The notes: generated by a model not told the origin, from the letters alone. A stretch of DNA of 64,000 nt from Phallusia mammillata (GCA_003260075.1 QLIY01000270.1:62001-126000); one strand, 5' to 3'; numbered from the stretch's first letter, positions 47,014-63,822 are shown. A program made the numbers and translations.

Positions 47014-48568
47014 CTCCACTACTTACTTAATAAGTTACTATCATTCAGTGACGTATAAATCAAGTTCGTCTGTAATAAAAGGAAAACAACAATCGCTATC
47101 ACCAATACTTAATTAGGGGGCATGTTGAAATATGGGGCATGTTGTTGCTTTCTGTGTTGATTCTGAGGATTGTTACGGTTCGTGGCGGCTGTGTGTTGAC
47201 TATTGTTTTATGTTAAATAACCATGTTGTCGTGAACGCATTGGAAACCCTTAGAATTACTCAGACAATATCAACAAAACAGCATTTCAAAGGGCGCGTAG
47301 AAGTCACAAAGACGATTATACTTTATTGCAGACCTAAAACAGGTGTGTTCGGGACTATCACTTAAGAACTCAATGAGATGTGGCCTCAAAACGACATTAG
47401 TGAAATTCCGTTTACCTCTGGGACGGCTTATGAGTGACTGATTTAACGCAACGAAGCTTAGGCAACGGAAAACTTTAAGCGGTTTCCTCCACAGTCCCTC
47501 CCTTGCGATAACTAGGATTTAAATTTTCAAGCTGGTGATTTCATTCTAGCTATGGGATTGCTAGTTATGATTAAGACACACGCCTGTTTAAAGCTAATTA
47601 GCATAGCGGGTCAAGCGCTTTACCAATGCCCATATTTGGATAGGAAGCTGACGTTTTTAATAATTTTGAGCAGATACGTACGTAAACAGTAACGTATGGT
47701 TTACCCGGCAGTAGACCGGTAGCACGTACCGGTGAATGTTGTTGACATTGCGTATTGTAAATATTGCCTTTAACAACCAGGAATTTGCGTTCGATCAATA
47801 TATGTACGTATATTGGCATAGTATTTCTTTGAGGGGAGATTTACTGTTCTACAAAATTGATATTGTCATATTATGCACAGAAAAGTTTAATTAATCTGAA
47901 GCATTAGCTGATTTATTGTGCTTTGCCTCTTGCAGGAGTTGGCAATGTTTTTACACTGCAGCACGAACAAGGAAATAAGTTTCTCACGTGTTAAGATTGA
48001 CCAATGTAGAACGTGCTGGGACAGCAAACGCAGGCTATTTGTTGTTGTGATTGATAAACCGAGCCACTTGCCATAAAAAACATTTGTTGTGCAGTTACCC
48101 CAGTAAACTAGAACAATAAATTTAACAGCAATTTTACTGAGTTTAATTTCCGAAGTTGAAGTGCTTAAAGGAGGTTTAAAAGTTTTCTTAAACCTACCAA
48201 ATCCATATGAAATTTACTATATTACTGATGGATTGTACAGAAACAGGGGCGTTTACTCAGAATAGACACAGTTCCAGCAAACGCTTTTACAGTCGCGCCA
48301 ATAACCCATTGTCTTTGTATCGAAATTGTGTCGTTAACTGGATGCGACTGTTTTCGACAGGCCGGTTAGGGGTCATAAAACGCACTAAATTGCATGAAGG
48401 TCGAAAACTGATTAGTCCCTTGGTAAGTTACATCGCTCTTCGCAGTCTGCTGCTTTTTACGATCGATTTTTGGTCTTGTATGGTCTGCTTGAAAGCCGGT
48501 TTTGGACTGTACGTTGTGGACAGCAGTTTGGATTACTGGTTAGACTACAAATCATATTGGCTTAAGGA

Positions 48569-51500
48569 ATGGATACCAAAGCCAACGGAAAAGCCCCAGC
48601 GGTAAGTTACGCTTTGTGTGGTAATGTACTAACTTATAAATAGTTTTTTTTAGTTTTTTTTTATAACTGTAAAAGTATAGTTTTGGACTTAAGTTTACAT
48701 ATTCTCGTTGTCATGAAGTTTTAGGCTTTCACAGTAACGTTTCAATGAAACGTTTACAGTTTCGAAACAAGTCACGTTCCTTTAAATATATAACACAAGC
48801 TAGTAATGACTACATGTACTATAAGTTTTCAGAAACGTATTGTGTGCTAGTTATCTTATTGACTTAATAAAGCTAGTGTAACATGTTGTAAGTTTAGCCA
48901 GCTCTATCCACAATCAGGTTTTAAAAACTTATTAGGGTCAAACAACTGATGTACATAGGTATTGGAGTTGCTGTTTGTTGACATTGGTCTGTCTTGTGCA
49001 CCCTAAACGCAAGGGCATAGGATTTCTCGCTTTACTTTGGCAATGGCATTAAAAATTGATGGTTTGGCGCAGCAACGCCAGCATATGTAATGCCACCTTT
49101 GCAGCCCGTCCTGAAACAATGTTAGTGATTACAAAGAAAAGGTTCGACACTAGTGTCTACGCACTTACATACATTACAGCGTGTGTTCTGTTCGACAATA
49201 CTAAAATAAAACCTTTAACAGTCTCGCATAAGAATGTTACGAGTAGACTTGATGTGGTTACACACATTTTGCCCAGAACACTTTCACTTTGGTGTTTGGT
49301 TTGCACAAGGTAACACACTTTAATAGACATATATTTGTTGACCACTTGAAATGCCTGTCACAGTGTAAAAAACAGCAACGAAAAACGAAAGCTCTTGCAG
49401 AAATTATTTGTCCACAATCATTTACAATTTGATGCTTGAAATTGCAAGGAAACGTTTATAACATGATGCACTCTTTATGTGCAAGATAAGCTTGTATTTG
49501 TACATCACTTGTTCGACGTTTACTTGGCAACGCAAATAGTGGTTTACGGGTAAAATATATTACACAATACGAGAGTTATATATTTTTAGGTTTGTTTGCC
49601 GTCGTTAAATTTGGGAATTTCTATTCGTTGTGCTTCCAAGACCGTTGTAAAATTTAATTAGGGTTTTATTTAAATGATATTTACTGCTTGGCAAACGGTT
49701 GGACGTCTTATCCCGTTGAGTTGAAAATTATAACCCGAAATTTCGTGTATTCAAGACGATTTCTAGAAAATAAGACACTATCCTTGTTCATTGCACGAAA
49801 CCGGTTCAGAAATCCTATTCAAAACTGGAAATCATGCGCGTTAACGTTCTATATTAAGATATTGTGCTTTTGGCATCTGCAACTTAATTTACAGTCGGTT
49901 AAGACTTAATACCACAATTATTTTGTTCCACCCATACAAGTGATCTTTATAACTGTGCTTAAAACTTCCCAGTTAACCTCGTACTTGTGTTAAACAGGAG
50001 CAATCAACAGACAACACGGCTGGCTGGCTTTTCCGTTTCATACAGGAAGGCTGGCTGCGAAAGCGTTGGCGCAAACGATGGTGCATTCTCAGCAAAGGCA
50101 AACTCTATTTCTACGAATTTGAGGTAAACACAAAGACCCGACCATAGCTAAACCCGCAAGGGTTTTCAATTGTACATATGTATGTTTAACACTGGCCAAA
50201 TTCCCTGCCAAGCATTACTAGGTTTGATGCTAAAAGACAACTTGGTTAAAACATTGCTGGCTCGCTTTTGTAAACGTATAGTACACAGTTCCTGGATTTG
50301 AACCGGTATGCGACTATCTGGACGCGTAAAGAACGATTTTATAAGGAAGCAAAGTGGTAAAAATACATATTGTGAACCTTATTATGTACGCTACATTTTT
50401 TACAGTTCAATTTCTTTGCAAAATACGATCCGTTATATCTTACAGTTTAAAGATTTATATCTTCCGAAAGCAACGTTAAACGTAAATATCTTTTCAAATT
50501 TTGCCCTAACGAACAAGATAATCGAGGAAGCATTAAAAATACTTTTTAGAGCGATCGTTTCAAGAATTGCTGTTATTAACAGCGGATTATCAGATTTTTG
50601 AAAACGTTTGCAATTAATCAAGTGCAAGATTTCACAAAATGGCAAACTAAGGTTATTTTGTTGATTTAACGTTAACTGTAGCGAAGTGTTAAAGTTTACA
50701 ACGATGGGTACTTGACGTTCATACAATCACCGGACGTGACAACGATTGCTTTGTGATCGATTAGTTCTTGAACGTCAAGTGGATTATAAAATATGCAAAC
50801 TTTAAATGCTACATAGCTAAAAAGGCCACACGCCTTTTCCGTGTCTCTGAAGGCTTTGACTCATGCAGGCTTAACGCAACTATACATTCCCTAAGTTCAG
50901 TACACAAAACATGTACTTATATCGTAGCAGCTTTACTAAGAATACATTTGCTGTAAAAATACGATAAAACAAAGTTATCTTTTAGTTATCACCTTTTATA
51001 CTGATCCTTTATGTCAGTGGTCGGCAACCGCCGGTCCGCTGCCCGGTACCGGTCCGCGAGGAGTTCGTTACCGGGCCGTATAGGTTTTCAGGTTAAATGC
51101 TATTAAACATTTTGCCCATGTATCCCGGGGATGATAAACTAATTTAGGCGTTTTTATTGCTAAATATATGTAGTTTTTTTAAGACCGGTCCGCGATAAAA
51201 TTTTAGTTTCAAAAACGGTCCGCAGTGCAAAAAAGGTTGCCGACCCCTGCTTTATGTGAAGCTTTTATAAACGGGTGTGACTGATGGTGGCATGAGCATT
51301 TGCTGAAACGTTTGAATAATGAAGCATGTCGCTTTTTTATATAATATTCGTTATTAGACTCATAAATAGATCTGCGTATAGTCCAAAATGATCTTGTTGC
51401 TTACACACATGTTTTATGCACAAAACTACGTTCTGTCTTAATGACAATTTCTAGATTTTGTGCAATGAACTTGGCAGACTACATGTTTCCCTATTGAACC

Positions 51501-54500
51501 TATATGAATAGTAATAACGATACAAGTACCTTTGTATAGTTTTCATTTTACCGAAAGCCATACTTGCTAAGGTGAGATTTCACCAAATACATTTTTAAGT
51601 CATAAGTTTTTATTTTGTAGACTCGGGATGTAACTGAAAAAAATTGCGGACAACTGGATCTGACCTTGTACCAAAAGTGCGTAAAAGCCTCGAAGAAAGA
51701 CGCAAAAAAGAGTCCGCACACTTTTATACTGGAAGTGGAGAAAAAAGATGACAAAGCACAAAAAGCGAAAGTCAAGGTTACAAACTAACACTGTACAGTA
51801 ATTGGAAATCGCAACATTTACGTCAGGGGTGTCCTAACCTTTTTTAATAGGGGGCAATTTTTATCAGGTGAAGACGCCCACGTGCCAACGTTTTTTTTGC
51901 GTTTAAAATGTAACTTAAAAAATATAAAGATTGATAGCGTTGAAAGTGAAATTTACTTGCAAAAATATTCCGGAAAAACATAGAGGATTAATTTCACCCA
52001 GTTTCGTAGAACGCATGTAGAAATGGAAGTTTGTTGCATCACAGACAAAACCTAAATTTTTAGTCACATGCAATCAATAAGTATAGCTCGGTGGTGAAGA
52101 CGTTTTAAAATTCCACACATTTTTACAATTTATAACAATATCACTATCTGAGTCTTAATGAGATTGTAGTAAGCCTGTAATATCTTGCTGGCTCCGAAAC
52201 AGGGCTTGTAAGATATATGTGGCCCTCGAAGGTCATTTTTTTACGTTATCCCCCAAATGTGAAAAGGTTTCATGACCTGCAGGAACCTATCTCTTACTTT
52301 ACATTTTCATCCAGACCAACAATGGTTATAGTTTGAGCCAAAATAGCACTAAAACTGAAAAGGTTGAGAAACAGTGATTTAAAGGGAACGCTCGCATGAT
52401 TGAGTTAACCTCCTTCGTGAATCGATCACAGACATTTATAAAAATGATAAATGCATTATGTGCAAGATAAGCTTGTATTTGTATACCGTTTGACATGGCA
52501 ACTCAAATAGTGGTTTTACGGAGAAAATAAATTACACAATACGAGAGATATTTTTAGCTATGTTTGCCATCGTGAAAATGGGAATTTTTATTCGTTGTGC
52601 TACCAGGGCCGTTGTAAAATCTAATGATCGTTTTATTTTATGTTTTTTACTGCTTTACAAACTGTTTACCCAATGTTGAAACATCGAGGTTCATTGTGTC
52701 AATTTCTATCCAATTTAGGTGTTATAGTTTCGGCATTTTTAAATCATCTGTAGGTATTTCTAAAACATACTGCAGGTTATATATGCTGTAAATTGCTGTT
52801 AGATAAATAGTGTGAGCTGACGGTTTGTAAAACTACTTGTAGGTGGTCTTAAATTTCCTCGGTGTTTTTGTTTGGACTGTATGCTACTTTTGAAGATACG
52901 AAAATTGTTTTGCCAAATTTAGTTTAACTAAAAAATACCACAGATTTAAACGTTAAAAAGCAAAAAATAGCGCGCTTACTGAGCACGAAATTTGAAACAT
53001 GGAAACCCCTATCCCGCATTGTCGTTTTTGTTTGTCTTTCCCACAAAAACAGCCCCAAAATCATGTGCCGGTAAAGTAACATCTACCTAACTCCGAGCAC
53101 CATTTGAAAAGTTCGCACTATGTTACGTCACAATTCCGCTTTGTGTAACGGTGGGGAAACCCCGTCAGTTTAACATCACAAGGCTAATGGAGGTCACATG
53201 TCGCTAGCCCGTAATGGATGGTTTTTGAGCATACAATTTTCCTTCAAGTCATGATTCATGCGTATTTTGATGTCACAGGTTCAGAGGGAAGTGCTTTACG
53301 CGAACTCAGACGCCGAGCTGGAATTGTGGTACAACAAACTGAACGATTCCATCTCTTATTTGGCAATGGTAAGGAATTTGCTGTACAGTAATGGACAACA
53401 CAAAACACGTTTAACTACAACACAGAAGGAAAGTGAGATAAAAAAAATTATGTACAGTGCTAATATCAACAACAAAAACACATGTTGACATTTTTTTACC
53501 TCATTCAACCCCCCCCCCCATCTCTTATTTGGCAATGGTAAGGAATTTGCTGTACAGTAATGGACAATAGTAAAACACAAAACACGTTTAACTACAGCAC
53601 AGAAGGAAAGTGAGATAAAAAAAATTATGTACAGTTCTAATATCAACAACAAAAACACATGTTGACATTTTTTACCTCAGTAAAATGCTGCCAATTGATT
53701 CATATTCAGTGCAGATGAAAACTTACACTTTGGCGTTGGAAATACTTTTGGACATTAGAAGTAGCATTTATATCCGAGCCCTACATCAATTGACTTGGCA
53801 AACATACACTTACAAATTTGTCAATATTGGTTGATCAACTTTCAGCAAAAGTGATCCAATAAATAATCCCACATGTCACAAAACTGTCTCAGCATTTGTT
53901 TTTGCCCTGACTCGGTTAATAATGGTGACTGATTTATTACGCCAAGCAATCTAATAATAAACGCGCATGTCATTTCTACCAAACGTCATAATTGATGACG
54001 GGGAACGTTTTGACTTGCTTGATCAGAATTGTAATCGGGACAAAACTTAAGGCCCGAACCCGAAAGCACAAGCCCCAAGCCCCCCCCCCAATAAACGCGC
54101 ATGTCATTTCTACCAAACGTCATAATTGATGACGGGGGAACGTTTTGACTTGCTTGATCAGAATTGTAAGCGGGACAAAACTTAGGGCCCGAACCCGAAA
54201 GCACAAGCCCCTAGCCCAAAATCGTTTTTTACAAGCACGTTTCGGCCCGAAAGTTTGATTGACAGGCCTATAGTAAAGATGGCATGGACAATGGACAATA
54301 ATCCCTAAACCTCTGTGTTAGACCGTGTTTTGCACACAAACGTTTCTTAAAATGTATAAAAAACGCACTGATGATTACTACAGTGAACTTAAAACGTTTT
54401 AATAACACCTATTTACGGTGTACATTTTAGATCAAAGCTGCAATTTAACGTATGTGTAGATTTGCATTTTTACCATACAAATGTAACCGATACTAACTAT

Positions 54501-57500
54501 TAACATTTAAGGGTTGTCTTGAAAACTACATTGTCTGATAAAAGGTGCCAGTCAGTTTGAACTTTGAGTTAGAGGTCAGTGAAATTTAAAGCACATTATA
54601 ATATTGCGTGCAGTATGCCTACGATGCATTCCTAATTTGGTGCCGGCTACAGCTGTAAAGACGTTTGGCACGAAAAAAACGCAAATGACAACGTCAAAAC
54701 GTCAGCAGTTGTCTGTCGCGTTGGCAGAAGCGCACGAGTTTAACTTTGTAACTTTGTGTCAAGAACACCAGTGATCACCAAAGGTGTGGGTTTGCCATCC
54801 GAGTTTAAAATAACACACATGCAGTCAAAGACAAAACGTATTAGTTATTCACTAATTCAAGGCACTCGCACACAAACGCACAGTGGTAATGATACACAAC
54901 GCCCACCGGCTTTAAAATAGCCTTAGCGATGCATCGAGTGACTAAGGCCGGTTAAAATACGTTTTTCCAACGCAAAGTGTGTGACTAGCCTTGTGTTGAC
55001 AACAGTGGCATACGCGGAAACAGCTTCCTCTTGGCCCTAGAGGTATTGTGTGGGCTATACTGTAGATTTCTTCCTTGAAGCAACTGAACAAATCTTTACT
55101 TACGATAGATCTGCTCATGCGGGTAAAAAATTTTACGTTTTGTTTTATAATTGAACTGCTCTTTATTTCTCAAAACTTAAGGGACAAAAGTTTTATTTTT
55201 GGGCAGTGCACATTTAACAAACCTTCGGTAATCACTATGCAGGTAAAGAATTTGAGCCTGGCCTTGACATTTGTACCTCAATCTTTTCACGTTTACAGTT
55301 AACTTAAAACTTATTAAGAGCAAAAATGTTTCGGTCGAATACGCAACTTTCCGACGTTTCGAAAATCTTTCACAATTAAGCATTCTTAAATTAAGTGTTT
55401 TTGGTTCTTAGCAGTGTTTTCCCAAACCTTTTACTTTCAAACATACATAATAAAGTAAATTTTAGGTTTGGCTTGATTGGACAAAAGTTATTAGTTACTT
55501 TAATATGTGATCCCGGTGTATGCAATTCGCTGTGATTGTTTTTTGGTTTCTATCACTGACAATGGCACGAGCCTTTGAAAATAAAGCATGTAAGTTTTTA
55601 CAACCATATTGGGCCATTGCATCCTGCATCAAATTACTAAACAAACCCACGTAAAGTGTTTAAAACAAATTCATGATGACAATATGTTAACTTGACATAC
55701 GAAACCACAAAATTCAAAAAAACGTTGATATCATTTATAAAGCCAAAAGTCCGTATGTTCAAAATATTGAGTTTGCCAAAAATCAACGTTTAATATTTTT
55801 CTATTTCAGGGGACTGGACCGGATTTAGAACACGTGACCAAGACAAGGGCGAAACCCCCTGGGGCCCGAAGACGACCCCCTACCCGTCAGCATCTAAGAG
55901 ATCGGGTACGTGAAAGTAAATAATCAAATACAAATGCAACCAATTTAATGCATCAGCAATAACCAGCTCACAAAAAATGGTTGTATCCTTGCTTGTGATT
56001 GACCAATACTAAATAGGTATTACACCTTGCATATTATCTGTATTTTTGCGTTTTTGTTACACCAAACAAATTGGTGCTGTTAAATATGGTTTCAAATGAG
56101 ACCATATTTGGTAAGATGTGGTTTTAATACTTTCAACCAGTAATCGATAGGAACTGTATCTTTAATTTGGGCGTTCAAACCATATTTAGCCTCTCGCTTA
56201 TTGATCATATACTGTCATTGATTGCTTTTGAATTGCGTTTCATTAAAATGTTAAGCAGGGAGGTTCGGTTATTAAGCAAACTGCTTGGTACATAATCGAT
56301 TTAGGCTACGACACAATATGATATAACCGGTCATTTAACAGTAATAGTTGTTGTATTTTAGTGTATGTTGTAAGGCCAATTGCGAAGTTTAAGGACACTT
56401 TTCAAAACCTTTAACTTCAGTTTAGATTAACAGGCGGCACTATTTCAGTTATTCGGCCAAACGTATGGTTTTTATACGAAACCGAATTTTTCTAGAAACT
56501 TCCTTGAAAGGAAATCTTTAAAAAGTTTCATGATGCATAAAAGAGTATTCGTAGACCTACACAAAATACCCACACTTATGGGGAGACAAATTTCCATAAT
56601 TAATCACCCATAGGCCAATTAGATAGAGTCTTAAATTTCCAACAAGCCCTCCAAAATAATACAGTGGTAATGCCCTTAATGCACAAGTCAGTCATGGGGA
56701 AATATAGCGTAAAATGATTCATCTAACAAAAAGCTTGCACATGTCTGCATGGGTGGAAAGCGAAACTGGCAAAGTGCTTTTTTAAGTTGCGCTGCTGCAG
56801 TTCCGCGCTAGAGGTTCCTTTACCAGTACTTGATTTGAATGTCCAGCAAAAACACAGGTCCAAATTATACGCTAAAATTTTAAATTTTATTTCAATGTTG
56901 TGAAGTTACGTTTTTTAATAGGACAGCCCACGGTCAATTGTTTATGCTATGTCTTTCACGGACCAAGGAAAACTGAATTGATTCCGCTTCGGTTTCTAGA
57001 AGGTTCATTAGAGGGTGTCTGTTAAAGCAATACCTACTAACAGCATTTTGCATCAATCTTTATGAGGTTTTGTTTAATGTATTGGGTTGGGTGGTTCAGA
57101 GTTAAAAGTTGACCCGAAGTTCGAGTCCGAATCCAAAATTAGAAGCCCAAAGTCCAGCCCAAACCCGAATCGTTTTTGAGAAGGACGTTAGGCCAAAAGT
57201 TTGATTGACAGGCCTTGAAAAAAGAAGACATACACAATGGCCTAAACAAGACGTTATATGGCTATTTGGCATTAGGTTATGTCCAGCAACTACCTGTTTA
57301 GTTCGGTATTTTGTATTTTTAAAAGTTACTGACACAGAATGTGAAGTCAGGCCCGAATCAAGCCCGTTTGTTAAATACCCAAAGTCTGAACCCGACCCGA
57401 AAAACCTGGCCCGACTTACAACTGTGGTGTGGTTATGTATGTTAAATGCAACTTGTGGTCTTAAACCACGGAAAAGGCCGCACAAGTGAACAGCAATCAA

Positions 57501-59613
57501 ATCCCTTTAAGCTCACCATGTACACAAGTTAATGACAAAACAAGCATATCTAGTTGTATGGTTTGTTTAGCACGGGCTGTAATGGTCCAGTTTGCTTTGA
57601 ATGCAGCGGTCAGCTGAGGTACGTAACCACATTTGTTTTCTTTTGCAGGCGACCATATGCGAAATATCACTAGACTTAGGCGAAGAAGAAGAAAAGAAAA
57701 AAGGTAAATATTGGTGTATCAGGGATTTTTCCCTCCATTTTAGACTCAATTCCAACTAAGGTTAGCTAGCAAGGTCGCCAATTATAGGGTTGTTCACAAA
57801 ACGCATTGGAAACGAAACAACGTCACGGGCATATGACGTCACATAGCAAGACGATGCACGACGGAAAGTTGTGCTGCAGTAATATCGACAAACAACAACG
57901 CCTTGGCCGGTATAGCATTGTGACGCAAAACACTGCGCGGATATGACGTAGCACTCGAGCGCTCGCACCATATTTGGCAACCAACATGGCACGCGTGATT
58001 AAACGAAGACTGCTTGCTATTTTGCATAAAGTTTCGATAGTGAAATGCCTTATGAATCGCTAAGTTTAGAGCGTTGAGGTGTAGATGGTGTTCAACCAGG
58101 TTCAAGACCAGTGGTTCTTAACATTTTGCTATAGTTTCCTACTAAAGCCAATTACCAAGTTTGAATTTACCTCTCTGTCATCTTATGATGATGTTTTGTG
58201 CTGTACATTCCAATAACGGGCTTTATTCCATAAAAAACACTTGACTTTGTGACAAAATAATCTGACTTATTACCGATATTCGAGTAAAACAACAATTTAA
58301 GTAACCTTGACTTTGACAGTTTCCCTTGGAATGTACTTATTTTCCCACTTGTGGGAAATTTCCCACCGGTTAAGAACCACTGTTCTGGACAATCGTGTTC
58401 AGCGGTTATATATTGGTATGTACGAATTGGGAGTTGACATGATATAAATTCTTAAAAATGGGACCATATACCAATGCTCTAAAGTTATCGTTTTGCTTGA
58501 GTTATAAGTCAAGTAATGGTCAGGTCTCAGTGACTAATGATTAAGAATTCAGGAGGTCACGGTAGGGGTTAAAACCACGTTAACAGGACGAAACCGCATG
58601 GAGATTTCGTATGGCGGTTTCGTAACACCTATATGTAGAATGTATGTTCGCGTACCACATATTCCCAGAACATAGGCTACACTATAACAGCTATCATCAA
58701 TATAGTACTCTTTGTTGGGCGTGTAATACATACAATCGAATTAAACTAATTATGGCACAAAATACACACTGTATCATCCGAAAGTTTTGTACACGTTGTG
58801 ATTTAGATGGTAGACTAAGTCTTGTCTATTAAGTGAACTTCACTAGTGACACGCGTACCACAGTCTGGGACATACTTTCCACTACAACAAGAAAATACGA
58901 TTCTGTTGTGTTTGATGCAGCGCATATATACATATATGTAGCCTATTCGTTTTGTGTTTCCAGAACCAACGAAACGTGGTCACGTGCCAACAAGCGCCAT
59001 CAAACCGCCACCACCAGGAAGCCGTAAAGACAAAACTATATCAATAGCACCTCTCAAAATTCTCACCCCAGACGATACTTCTGAAGAAAACAAACCAGAA
59101 GAAAATAACAAAGAAAACGACGAAGATGAGCTTCCTTCTCCGCCTCCACTTCCCCAGGAGGAGCAAAAACTCCCCCCTCCTCCTCCCTCTAAAGCGCTCA
59201 AACCGGCTTTAATTATACACACCGAATCGCCACCGGATTCTGTCAACTCATCACGTTCCAACTCACCAGCGCCATCTCGCGGCAGCAGTGTTGGCAGCAA
59301 GGCCTCCCGCACGGCGACGCCAAAGAGTCTGCCTAGTTCTTTTAAGTCGACTTCGAGCGAAAAGGACACGAGGACCGAGCTCTTGAAAGCGAATGCACGA
59401 CTCGCTGTGCTGTCGTCATCTGACGAAGAGGGAAAGCCCCTTGGGAGACAAATGAAAGCGCAGTCTTTGAACATTTTAGACAATTTCGATGAAGATGACC
59501 TACCGCCACCCCCTGACCTGCCTAAAGCTAGGAGCAGTTTGAATATGGATAAAAAGGGAAAACGAGGGAAAAAGAAGAACAAGAAACGGCCGAAATCGAC
59601 GTGGGCAGCGTGA
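48569..59613 (+). CDS. PH-domain, capping-protein-interaction motif protein, PLEKHO/CKIP-1-like (7 coding exons)
   Basis: Coding exons are 48569-48601, 49998-50123, 51621-51776, 53279-53368, 55810-55905, 57649-57703 and 58964-59613, in phase, 401 residues. The PH domain (about 19-135) runs AGWLFRFIQEGWLRKRWRKR, WCILSKGKLYFYEFE, GQLDLTLYQKCVKASKKDAK, then LELWYNKLNDSISYL. It aligns with PLEKHO1 over its length and should bind phosphoinositides. Exon 5 holds LEHVTKTRAKPPGARRRPP, the motif by which PLEKHO proteins bind actin capping protein CapZ. The tail is disordered: two acidic-proline segments (DELPSPPPLP, DEDDLPPPPDLP), Ser-rich stretches and a polybasic end. No leucine zipper like that of PLEKHO1 is seen. 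An in-frame TAA two codons upstream fixes the start. The exon 3 donor GTTACA is weak. Confidence 0.85.
51015..51249. mobile_element. Intact hAT MITE in PLEKHO-like intron 2
   Basis: Ends CAGTGGTCGGCAACCG and GGTTGCCGACCCCTG are inverted repeats. CTTTATGT flanks both sides exactly (51007-51014 and 51250-51257). It is the best preserved member of the family also seen at 1376-1596 and 20045-20195. Confidence 0.88.
51824..52375. mobile_element. hAT-like element in PLEKHO-like intron 3
   Basis: Starts CAGGGGTGTCCTAACCTTTT and ends AAAGGTTGAGAAACAGTG. Flanking 8-mers ATTTACGT and ATTTAAAG agree only partly. No coding capacity. Confidence 0.6.
53340..53680. repeat. Duplicated end of PLEKHO-like exon 4 around a C run
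   Basis: 53347-53505 recurs at 53520-53676, separated by C at 53510-53519. The right copy has only the last about 21 bases of exon 4 and a second donor. The left copy carries the full exon. Confidence 0.8.
53961..54290. repeat. Duplicated segment around a C run, with GGGCCGAACCCG family repeat
   Basis: 53961-54079 recurs at 54090-54210, separated by C at 54080-54089. The right copy runs on into AAGTTTGATTGACAGGCCTA, shared with 57096-57435. Confidence 0.7.
57096..57435. mobile_element. Copy of the GGGCCGGGTTCG repeat family
   Basis: Begins GTTGACCCGAAGTTCGAGTC and ends GACCCGAAAAACCTGGCCCG. The interior has AAAAGTTTGATTGACAGGCC. It lies in intron 5 of the PLEKHO-like gene. Confidence 0.55.
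58109..58383. mobile_element. hAT MITE in PLEKHO-like intron 6
   Basis: Ends CAGTGGTTCTTAACA and GGTTAAGAACCACTG. Flanking TTCAAGAC and TTCTGGAC match at 6 of 8. Confidence 0.78.
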
Positions 59614-60256
59614 TACTGGAGTTTATTGAAGGCTTAAAAACCTGGTTCAATTTCAACCTTTGACTTCACTTTTATTGTTTTGAACTGCAACTATATATGC
59701 CGTGAAAGCTATTTTTACGCTTTTACTGTTTTTCTGACATCTTGATTTTCGATGTTGTCTCTAAGTTTATTTTATTTTTGTCACAAGTATTGAATTGAGA
59801 ACTTAATTTGATTCATTTAAAGCTAAAATATATGATTTCGGATTTAGCAGGAAGTTATTTGGCTTTTTAGTCCATTACAGAGCCACAACAAGTAGCAAGT
59901 TATAAAATGCATCAAAAAAAACATCGCAAAAAATACATCTTCTAAAGTCTTACTGTTGATATCAATGTCTTCGCCTATTGTCTGTGTAATTTAGCAATTT
60001 GTTCTTCCAATTTTGTTTGTGTTTGCCCACGTCTGCGCGGCTATTATGACTTGTCGATTTTTGTTTTACTTTTATGTGTCAGTTTTTACTTCAATTCGAA
60101 AGTTTCCTTTGGTTTTGCGCTTCCCTTTGAACGAGTTTGTCTCTCGCAGTATGACCGCGCACAACCTCTGCACTGACTGGTCAAATCTATTCACGTGATT
60201 CATGACCTTCTGTACTCGCCTGGTGTCCGAATTGTCCCCAAACAAGTGAAAACACA

Positions 60257-60262
60257 AATAAA
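60257..60262 (+). terminator. Poly(A) signal candidate for the PLEKHO-like gene
   Basis: AATAAA about 645 bases after the stop at 59611-59613. Confidence 0.35.
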
Positions 60263-60732
60263 AGTGTGTTTTGTCCTTATTCCTCGTAGTAATTTACTGC
60301 TAGAAAACCAGTCTGAAATTCCTGGATCATGTACTTCAGTAAGCACAACCGAAATCTCCACGTTTTGGGAGCCTGTGGGTGAACCACTGGGTAATTCGGG
60401 GTCAAACTTTGAGAGGATCAACTTCGGATAACTAACTAACAAGCGTGTACATTAAAATAAGTTTGAAGAACTCTTTCTTGACCAAATGCGTGGAGCAAAC
60501 CAGTGTTACGCAGAAAAAATACGGACAACTTGTACGGCATATTCCATACAGGACCCTGCTGCCTGATAAAGATTGAAACTGTACTTGGAAACTAACAGAC
60601 ACTGTAATACTCATACTGAATAAGCATTACATTTTACTGCCTAACAACATATTTAGCATGAGGAATCTTGGCAGCTAATAGAGAACCTGTCACAAACTGA
60701 CAAAACGAAGTATCATCGCTGAAGCGAATGTT

Positions 60733-60738
60733 TTTATT
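60733..60738 (-). terminator. Poly(A) signal for RPS15
   Basis: AATAAA on the minus strand, 21 bases after the stop at 60759-60761. Very short 3' UTRs are usual for ribosomal protein genes. Confidence 0.7.
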
Positions 60739-60758
60739 CTCGGTCTTAGAGAGCAGTT

Positions 60759-63797
<3,039 letters not shown>

Positions 63798-63822
63798 GAT
63801 GATGTCCACTGGCCTGAACCTT

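Larger units (their letters stand above)
45042..48568. other. Divergent spacer between TOPBP1 and the PLEKHO-like gene
   Basis: About 3.5 kb holding both promoters, a foldback element (45259-45482) with a contig join, and a C-run duplication. No gene is supported, though untranslated 5' exons of the plus-strand gene could lie here. Confidence 0.55.
49462..52645. repeat. Diverged repeat pair in PLEKHO-like introns 1 and 3
   Basis: About 190 bases at 49462-49660 (TGTGCAAGATAAGCTTGTAT, TACACAATACGAGAG, TTATTCGTTGTGC-like) recur in the same order at 52453-52640 with many substitutions and small gaps. There is no homopolymer or n, and the divergence is far above the haplotype pairs, so it is an old dispersed repeat. 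Confidence 0.65.
59614..60758. other. Tail-to-tail spacer between PLEKHO-like gene and RPS15
   Basis: Probable 3' UTR of the plus-strand gene followed by the short RPS15 3' UTR. No gene or clear repeat. Confidence 0.6.

Noticed and set aside
48207..48605. 132-codon plus-strand open frame overlapping exon 1 of the PLEKHO-like gene
   Set aside because: It has no recognisable domain and no upstream or downstream splice partner. The overlapping short frame from 48569 joins the PH domain in phase and is preferred.
58980..59582. 200-codon minus-strand open frame
   Set aside because: Antisense shadow of the long last exon of the PLEKHO-like gene, with Gly/Ser-rich text mirrored from Pro/Ser codons.
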